Positions 57,297 to 64,000 of a stretch of 64,000 nucleotides of DNA are shown here, one piece after another. The notes beneath the pieces are model-generated. The model had not been told where the DNA came from and ran no database searches. It saw only the letters and a program-made list of their open reading frames with translations. The stretch is from Physcomitrium patens (lineage: Eukaryota > Streptophyta > Bryopsida > Funariales > Funariaceae): contig NC_037256.1 of the NCBI RefSeq assembly GCF_000002425.4, positions 2,140,051-2,204,050 of the forward strand, read 5' to 3'. Numbering within the stretch: position 1 is the first letter of the stretch; each line of letters starts with the position of its first letter. The position numbers were made by a program, and so were the translations under genes.

Positions 57297-57680
57297 ACGG
57301 TTAAGTGTCTGAAATTCAGAAATGGTATCTTAGATTTGATTTTATAGATTTGATGGAATTAGCAATTGAAATGTAATTAAAGCATCTATTATAGGATTTT
57401 AATCATTATCTAAGAATTGAGATAATAAGAATGATTTTTGAAATTATACGGATAGTTGTCCAATTTCTTATGGAATAGGAAAAAATCGTTTCTTTGCAAT
57501 AGAAATTGCATCACTAGCTTATCAATGTTTGAATTGTTGGTGGTATAGAACTGCCTTAATGCTCAACAATACAAGACACATAGATAATTCAATATCATTC
57601 ATTGACTTGCAAATGTATAAGATTATTAACAAAAGACTAGAGCCTATCATAGAAGCTTGAGTTGCTAGTAGTTTAAAGAT
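57297..57680 (+). other. Unrecognised segment with a 72-codon open stretch
   Basis: Between an H LTR and AT-rich DNA. One plus frame is open from 57442 to the stop at 57660. It has varied composition with Cys, Trp, Arg and His (AYQCLNCWWYRTALMLNN, then DLQMYKIINKRLEPIIEA), unlike the Lys/Asn/Ile-rich chance frames around it. No start codon opens it and no family is recognised. It could be an exon remnant, a piece of an unknown transposon protein, or chance. Confidence 0.3.
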
Positions 57681-59418
57681 GAAAATAATTATCAAATTAA
57701 TGTTATATTGTACTTAGTGAATTATATTTAGATTGTGATATTCTTTAAACTTGTGTTCTAAGCATGTAAGTAAGAATTTTGTCACTACTATAAAAATTAT
57801 ATTATTTTTTTATCAAACTTTTAATTTGGCTTGAGGTTTGGAATAGGACAAAGTTGATAATTGTTTTGAACAAAATCCAAATATATTTAGTGCTCAAAAA
57901 GGAATTCAAAGAATTTAGCCACAGATTAATAATGTTCGTGATAAAATTGTAAGCTCTTACATGTGACATTTAAATAAATAGTTGTATAAAAAAATTAATT
58001 TTTAAAATTAATTTTTATTTTTAAATTTTTTTATTATTATTACTTTTTAAATCTTGAATAAAAATGATTTTTTTATATATATATTAGATATATGTGCAAC
58101 TTCTTTATTAATTGCTCTTAAATAAATGATGTTTTGGCTTTTCTTAATTATGTTGATAGATGTTTAATTATATTTCTCTATATGAATGTGTAATCTATAA
58201 GATATCATATAATAAATCTTTTGTAATTCTAATTTTAATTTTTAATGCTTAAAATTGATAAATTTTTTAAATCTTAAGATTCTAAAATGATTAAAAAAAA
58301 TTGAAACATTATTCATTTTTTAAAGTTAGATTTATATTAGAGCAAATTTTGAATTGTAATTTATAAATTTATTACTCTAAGCTCATTTTCGAAGTTCTTT
58401 TATTAAAGATTTTGATTAATGTTTTTAGCAACAAATACCAATAATTAAAGGATCATTCTCTTTTCTAATTTTTTTTAATAATGTTGTAATATTATTAATT
58501 AAGATTAATAAAATAAAAAGATAATTTTTAATATTTATAATAAATTTTAATTAAATATAGTTAAAAATTATTTTTTCACATAAAAACCATAAAATTAATT
58601 TGATATGTTATATTAACATATTATATATTCAAGTCTTTGAAGTATTTGAATAATTTTAAATAATTATATTAAAATATTAAATAAAATTATTATAATGATT
58701 ATATAAATATTTTTTTATTTTTTTAATAATTGAATCATTTAAAATTTTAATAATATTATTAAAAATTATAAATTATGAAAAATAATATTTTAATTTAAAT
58801 ACATATATATTATTATAAAAATTCACAAACAAATAAAGAATAATTAAATCATGAAGACTAACTCTTGTGCTATTTAGAGAGTCATTCTTGTGATATGTAG
58901 AAGTGTTTATTTCTTTAGAGAGGAGTCAAAAGAGTCTATTAGTATAACAACATATTTAAGTATTAATAGCTTAGGACTATCCAAACTAATAGAAATAATT
59001 CTTATGTAGAAGCTTTTAAATCTTATGTAAAAAAACCAACAAGAATCTTCTATACAAGCTATTTTAAAAACTATAGAAATTATTTTTAATAATAAGGTCT
59101 TATATCATATAAAAAGAAAATACAACAAGAAGCTGTTGTGTAAAAAGTTGAATATTTAGATTTTCACACCTTGAGAATCGATAGATATTTTTTCAATATT
59201 AATACATAAAGAACTATTTTTGAATAGTTCTTAAAGTATCATTCTTTATTCTTTCTTAATTATAAATAATTCCATCAAAGTTGAGGATATCTAATCTTTT
59301 TGTGCCAATTTTTTATCTAATTTATCTTCAATAACTTAATACTTTATTTTCTTAAATTTTTTATTCACCTATATTGTATAATATTTTGCCATCACCAAGT
59401 GAGTCTTAATTATAAATT
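57681..59418. other. Very AT-rich stretch without genes
   Basis: Mostly A and T (runs such as TTTTTAAATTTTTTTATTATT near 58000 and 58490-58800). No open frame of note on either strand, no LTR tips recognised and no tandem array with a fixed unit. It may be ancient decayed repeats or a spacer with matrix-attachment character; the sequence alone does not decide. Confidence 0.6.
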
Positions 59419-59870
59419 TGTCACGGACACAGAAATATAGGCTCGAGATCTATCAAGAAATTTAAGAAAAACGGGCAAGAATTAGATAAATCAGATGAAT
59501 ACAAGAGCAACACCAAAGAGGTGAGCTAAAACTCTAAAAGATGTGTTGTCGAGACTCAAAAACTCTTCAGTCTCAATTCCAATGTATACTCCTATTTAGG
59601 AAGCTTCTCAAGCAACTTCTACCAACTAGGAAGCTTCAAGAAGGTTCCAAAGACTTGTTTTTAGAAGGTTCTAGAAACTTCTCTCTAAAAGGTTCTAAGG
59701 ACTATGTTCCTAATATCTTCTACCAAGTAAGAAGCTTCTTAAGCAACTTCCATCAACTAAGAAGCTTTCAGAAGGTTCCAAAGACTTGTTTTTAGAAGGT
59801 TCTAGAAACTTATTTTTAGAAGGTTCTAGAAACTTATTTTTAGAAGGTTCTAAAGATTATGTCCCTAACA
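59419..59870 (-). mobile_element. 3' LTR of chromovirus N
   Basis: 452 bp; on the minus strand TGTTAGGGACATAATC to TGTGTCCGTGACA, matching the D LTR (36252-36725) at both tips. Carries several heat-shock words and GAAGCTTC words. Short direct duplications of the segment around AGAAGGTTCTAGAAAC occur at 59663, 59794 and 59818. Confidence 0.87.
59664..59681. promoter_or_regulatory. Perfect heat-shock element in N LTR
   Basis: GAAGGTTCTAGAAACTTC, a perfect four-unit GAA/TTC repeat at 5-bp spacing. Two perfect three-unit copies GAAGGTTCTAGAA follow at 59795-59807 and 59819-59831. The same element type stands at the matching place in the D LTR, which argues for conserved function before decay. 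Confidence 0.75.
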
Positions 59871-61451
59871 TCACCCCTTCTTTTAGCTTTGAAATCTCTG
59901 AGAAACAATGTTGTTATTAATCGGTACCAACGCAAAAAAATGAAGATCTGTCGCATAACGTCTGCTATGAACTCTAACTGTTGTTCACGAGGCAAGTGAT
60001 TCATTGGCCCTTGAAGCCAATGGTAGTGACCCACAGCTTTGACTTCTGACCAAGCATAAACTTTAGTATCCTCATTGTAAAATTATCCTACAAACACGCC
60101 TTCTGGCTAATCATCGTAAGTAGACTCGATTTAAAATACAATCACCAATGATCGGTTACTCGGTATCCTCTAACGTCATTGTGGTGTAGGCGATTCTTCA
60201 TCTCGGGATTGCCTTTGTGAGTTAGTCAATTGAGTTAATCTGATTGATATAGTATGTATCTCTTGGCTATCCATATCAGAAAACCAAACTATGGCTATTA
60301 AAAAAATTCTACTTTATCTCAGAAAAAATAACTACATCAACTACGAATTTTGGTGATACTCTCCCCTTTTCTTATATTCGTGGTTGAGCATGCTTCAGAA
60401 GGAAATTATCATCAAACCGACTTAGATTTATGAGGATGTTGTTGATAAAACTCTTGTACCTTTTGCGGCGCATTGGCAAGATTTTTAGTTGGCTTCCATA
60501 TTCGCTCATTAATGTCGTAGCTGCACCAATGAACAAGATACTCCAACTTACTCCACCTTCGCCATAAATCCAATACCTTTTTGACCTCATATTCTTCGTG
60601 GTTCTCGATCTCAATACTAAGTGGCGGACATTGCACTCTTCTAGAAAAAAAAATTCTTGATAAGACTCCAACAAAGAAACATGAAAGACCGGATGTACCT
60701 TCATAGAAGCCGGTAATTTCAGACGGTACGCCACTGGATTGATTTGCTTCTAGATGATAAATGGTCCCAATCTTCTATAGTCCAACTTATTACATGGTCG
60801 CTTGGTCTTGGTATTCGATCGAAGAAGCCATGTTTTATTTCCAATTTTGAAAGTAGGTGCTTGATTCTGAAATCTATCTACAAACGCCTTGTAGGATTCT
60901 TGGACAGATTGTAATTGAAGCTTCAACGTAGTTTGAAGCTCTGATAGTTGCTTCGTAAATCTTTCAACTGTTGAATTATTTTTTGTTGACGAAATCAGTA
61001 AACCAAGCTTTAGATGATATCCATAGTTGGAAAAGAATGGTGTGTATTAAATCGACGCATGAAAGATGTTATATGCAAACGTAACGAGCGACAGATATGC
61101 AGTCCAATTGTCATGCTGATAGTTGATGTTGTATCGTAAGTATTGTTCCAAGACTTAGTTCATCCATTTTGTTTGGCCAGTAGTTTGAGTATGGAAAGTC
61201 AAAGAAAGCTTGATATCGACCTTCAGTATCTCAAAGAGAGATCTCCAAAACTTTGACACGAACTGGGTTTTTTTGAACTGATATGATATCATCTGATAGT
61301 CCATGATATCGATACACATTATCAAGAAAGAGCCTTGTTGTGACTTCATTGGACTATGTTTTCTTGTAAGGGACCAAGTGCGCCATCTTTGTAAGCCGAT
61401 CTATCATGACATAGATGTTGTTAAATGAATTCGATGATGGCAGGTCCGTGA

Positions 61452-62173
61452 TGTTGAAGGAAAGAACTCTTTAAGTAGTTGCTAATGGTCAATAGAATAC
61501 AAGTGTTGTTAGGGATATCTCATAAGGTTAGGTACTGATTTATAGTGCATTAGAGTACAAGGGAAGGATTGGCCCTAGGAGATATCCTATATGGGTTGTA
61601 ACACTTGGTACCTTGATATTAATATATAAGAAAAGGGTTGGCATGCAAAGAATTGTCTCATACCACACTCTACTTGTTAAAGTGCAACCTTGTTGGTTCT
61701 AACTTACTTGTGTGGAGTATGCTTTCTATGTTTCAATAGACTATGGACCCACATTTTCTTATCAAGTAAGTTGTTCTTGTATTATTTCTTTGTTGCTTGT
61801 TTTTGGTGGTTGAGATTTTATGATAGAGTGTTGCTAGTGAATTATTGAAGTCATTGCTCCTAGATTTGTGAGTGTATGAACTTAATGCAAGATCTTGATA
61901 ATGTCTTTGGTGAAGGAGCACTTATATTTGAGAGTTTTATGAGAAAGTGAATCATTTTGAGTGAAGTGACGTGAGAGACGTTTGAAAGTCATAAAATCAC
62001 ATTACAAACTATTCACCACCATTTAGGCGTAATTTGGACTCAAAATATGCAAAAAGTTACAAAACAACGAATTTTGGGTTTGTAGTTCAACAATCTTTAA
62101 GTAGTCATATCTTTTGCATTACAACTCCAAATCAAGAGTTTTTTAGACCTACTTATAGCTTGAGATAGCATCT
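61452..62173 (+). mobile_element. Copia O 5' LTR and leader
   Basis: No gene. Begins with TGTTG as copia LTRs do. TATA-like word near 61617 and a CT-rich transcript start region after it. A clear primer site TGGTATCAGAGC was not found, so the boundary between LTR and leader stays open. The 3' LTR is needed to set it. Confidence 0.6.
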
Positions 62174-62986
62174 TTGGAGGGTGATAGCTTAAGAGTTGTT
62201 GAAAAGTTTAGAGGTGACAACTTTCACCACTGGAAGGCCAAAATGGAGCTATTTTTGGCGTCATTGGATCTTTGGATGATAGTAGATGAGGAGGAACTTG
62301 CACCTGGGGTAGAGGCAAGCATCAAGGAGCAAAAGGACTTCAAAAGACGAGAGAAGAAGGCTTTTGGCATAATTACCACCAATTTAGATGAAAGCAACTT
62401 TGCCCATGTCATTTTTTGCAAAAAGGCTACAGATGCATGGAAGATTCTTTGCAATATCTATAAAAGTAGGAATCTCTCCAATGTGCTACGGTCAAGGCAA
62501 AAATTCTTCACCGTGAAGATAGAAGAAGGTGAAGATCTCATGGCTCATGTAAATAAGGTAAAAGTACTTGCAAACCAACTTGTTGTTGTTGACAAGCCTT
62601 TATTTGAAAAAGATGTTGTGATGACATCGCTCTCAAGCCTTCCGGACTCCTATTCCACCCTCATTGTGGCATTAGAATCCATTTCAAGAAAAGACCTCAC
62701 TTTGGACTATGTCACAGTAATACTAACCCATGAAGTGACCAAAAGAAAGCAAAAAGAGTCTATTTGGGAGCAATCAACACTATTCACAAGACTAAGTAAT
62801 GCAAGTAACCGTTTTCAACGTTATCCTCCTAAAATTTGTTACATTTGTGGAAAATCAAGCCAATTTACTAGAAATTCTTTCAAAGCAAAGAAAGGAGAAA
62901 GAAAGAATGCCAACAATACTTTTCATGACCATGAGGTGAAGACTTTGCATTCATTACAAAACAAACTCCTTCCATGCTTGATATAA
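62174..62986 (+). pseudogene. Copia O gag
   Basis: 270-residue open stretch starting MEGDSLRVVEKFRGDNFHHW, then a UBN2-type gag domain (WMIVDEEELAPG near residue 35, DAWKILCNIYKSRNLSNVL near 90, FFTVKIEEGEDLMAHVNKVK near 110, LSSLPDSYSTLIVAL near 150). A knuckle-like CYICGKSSQFTR lies near residue 225. The start at 62174 fits copia gags, which open with a short charged segment and WK. It forms the particle. Confidence 0.85.
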
Positions 62987-64000
62987 GCAAATGGATTGTG
63001 GATTCTGGATGTACCAAACACATGATTCCATACAAGTATTCATTTAACACTTATCAACCAATTCCAGCAACCATGATTTGATTAGGTGATAATGGTATGG
63101 TACAAGTCATTGGAATGGGCACCATTGTAATAGAGGTGGTGGTGAAGGGCATAAGTAAGAGAATCACTCTCAAGGATGTGTTGCATGTGCCAAAGATGAA
63201 GAAGAACCTCCTTTCGATGAGTAAACTTGTAACTCATGGGTGCTAAGTGCAATTTGACATGAATGGATGTTTTGTGAGAACCATGGAAGGCAAAGAAGTA
63301 GCAAAAGGGACAATGGATGACAATCTCTATATTATCAATTGCAAGAGGATCAATGGAGAGGAGGTTGCTACTTTTGCTGAATTTCCATCAAATGAAGACA
63401 AGGTGGACATTTGGCATCAAAGACTTAGACATTTGAATGCCAAAAATATGAAGGAGCTTCAATCCATGGTAAGTGGCTTAAACCTTGGCCATTCTACCAT
63501 GAATCTTGCTCGTAAGGCATGCATTTAAGGCAAACAACATATGATACCATTTCCTAGTGGAGTTATAACAAGAGCAAACTAATTGCTGGAGCTTGTGCAT
63601 TCGGATGTTTGTGGATCCATGACGACACCATCTATGAGTGGAGCAAGGTACATTGTCACATTTATTGATGACTTCTCAAGGAAGGTATGGATTTACATCA
63701 TCAAGGCCAAGAGTGAGTGTTTTACCAAGTTTAAGGAATGAAAAGCACTTGCGGAGAAGCAATGTGAGCACAAGATTAAGGTGCTGCGATCGGACAATGG
63801 AGGTGAGAATTTGTCCAAACACTTTGATGAGTTATTGAAGCATGAAGGCATTGCAAGACAAACCTCCACTCCCTACACCCCACAACAAAAATGGAGTTGT
63901 TGAAAGAGCAAATCGCACCATTGTGGAGATGACAAGGAGTATAATTCATGCTCAAAAACTTGAATATGAGTATTAGGCAAAAGTTGTGGTAAATGTCGTG
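62987..64000 (+). pseudogene. Copia O protease, pre-integrase and integrase
   Basis: Protease: WIVDSGCTKHMIP near 62993-63035 (the DSG active site) and VLHVPKMKKNLLSMSKLV near 63180-63230. Pre-integrase domain: WHQRLRHLNAKNMKELQSMV near 63413-63470. Integrase core: [19 protein letters not shown] near 63590-63640, then [15 protein letters not shown] near 63655 and VLRSDNGGEN near 63782. Reverse transcriptase would follow beyond the window. It has a few breaks. Confidence 0.85.

Larger units (their letters stand above)
59419..61451 (-). mobile_element. Chromovirus N, 3' part
   Basis: Minus-strand relative of D. 3' LTR at 59419-59870, then 3' noncoding (59871-60370), chromodomain at about 60412-60640 ([25 protein letters not shown]), integrase C-terminal part (FHVSLLE near 60680, GNKTWL-like near 60830) and catalytic core with DIKLSLTFHTQTTGQT near 61155-61450. 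It is cut at 61451 by copia element O; the remainder probably lies beyond the window. It is broken in several places. Confidence 0.85.
61452..64000 (+). mobile_element. Ty1/copia element O, 5' part, runs off the window
   Basis: Starts TGTTGAAGGAAAGAACTC at 61452 inside the N integrase. LTR plus leader cover 61452-62173 (the LTR end is not decided; a TATA-like TATTAATATATAAG lies near 61617). Gag follows at 62174-62986, protease at about 62990-63245, the pre-integrase domain at 63247-63528 and the integrase core from about 63540 to the window end. Protease and integrase come before reverse transcriptase, as in Ty1/copia. It is rather young-looking with a few breaks. The 3' part lies outside. 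Confidence 0.88.

Noticed and set aside
58000-58840. Possible replication origin or matrix attachment region
   Set aside because: Only base composition supports it; no specific motif or repeat structure was found.
62224-62454. Antisense open frame over the copia gag
   Set aside because: It is a shadow of the well-supported gag frame on the plus strand.
1-64000. tRNA, rRNA or intact host genes
   Set aside because: No cloverleaf-like segment with usable A and B boxes, no rRNA wording and no multi-exon host coding were noticed; every long open stretch belongs to a retroelement family.

Overview
This looks like a gene-poor, AT-rich block of a land-plant nuclear genome, made almost entirely of LTR retrotransposons inserted into one another. 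No intact host gene, tRNA, rRNA or CRISPR array was found. The plant call rests on three things: chromodomain Ty3 elements, a Ty1/copia element of plant type, and plant telomere-like AAACCCTAA words inside several LTRs. The lineages (Tcn1/sushi-like chromoviruses and a non-chromovirus Ty3 group) would fit a spore-bearing plant better than a flowering plant, but that is a low-confidence inference. All element names below (A, B, C, D, F, H, I, J, L, N, O) are local labels.

Layout. An old minus-strand chromovirus, F, is the outermost host and runs from about 1606 to about 56540. Its coding parts are scattered between insertions. Inside F lies an A-family LTR (4740-47698). Inside that is the plus-strand chromovirus J (4948-46672), and inside J the A-type LTR I (13108-45803). 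Inside I is a minus-strand Ty3 element, C (13618-44566), and inside C the B elements, A copies and chromovirus D. One A solo LTR (24502-25753) sits inside an LTR of B2, the seventh level of nesting. Upper F (47699-56540) holds further solo LTRs at 47724-48973, 50304-52002, 52228-53482, 53487-55007 and 56545-57296. From 57297 to 59418 the DNA is very AT-rich and almost empty. The window ends with a minus-strand chromovirus fragment, N (59419-61451), cut by a Ty1/copia element, O (61452-64000, running off the window).

Two patterns stand out. First, the A/B/H/I family has TGTCGTA-like LTR tips and is flanked by 4-bp target duplications. Nearly all of these are centred on CG, or on TG/CA as expected from decay of a methylated CG, and copies stack tip to tip at the same site. 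Elements J, C and L in the same window instead show ordinary 5-bp duplications. Second, the LTRs of the D/N/F chromovirus family carry arrays of perfect heat-shock elements (alternating GAA and TTC every 5 bp) upstream of a TATA box, which suggests a heat-responsive retrotransposon.

All retroelements here are treated as fossils. Most are clearly broken. D, B1 and O keep the longest open coding stretches. LTR boundaries given with a matching duplication are firm to the base; others are approximate, and all divergence figures are estimates by eye.
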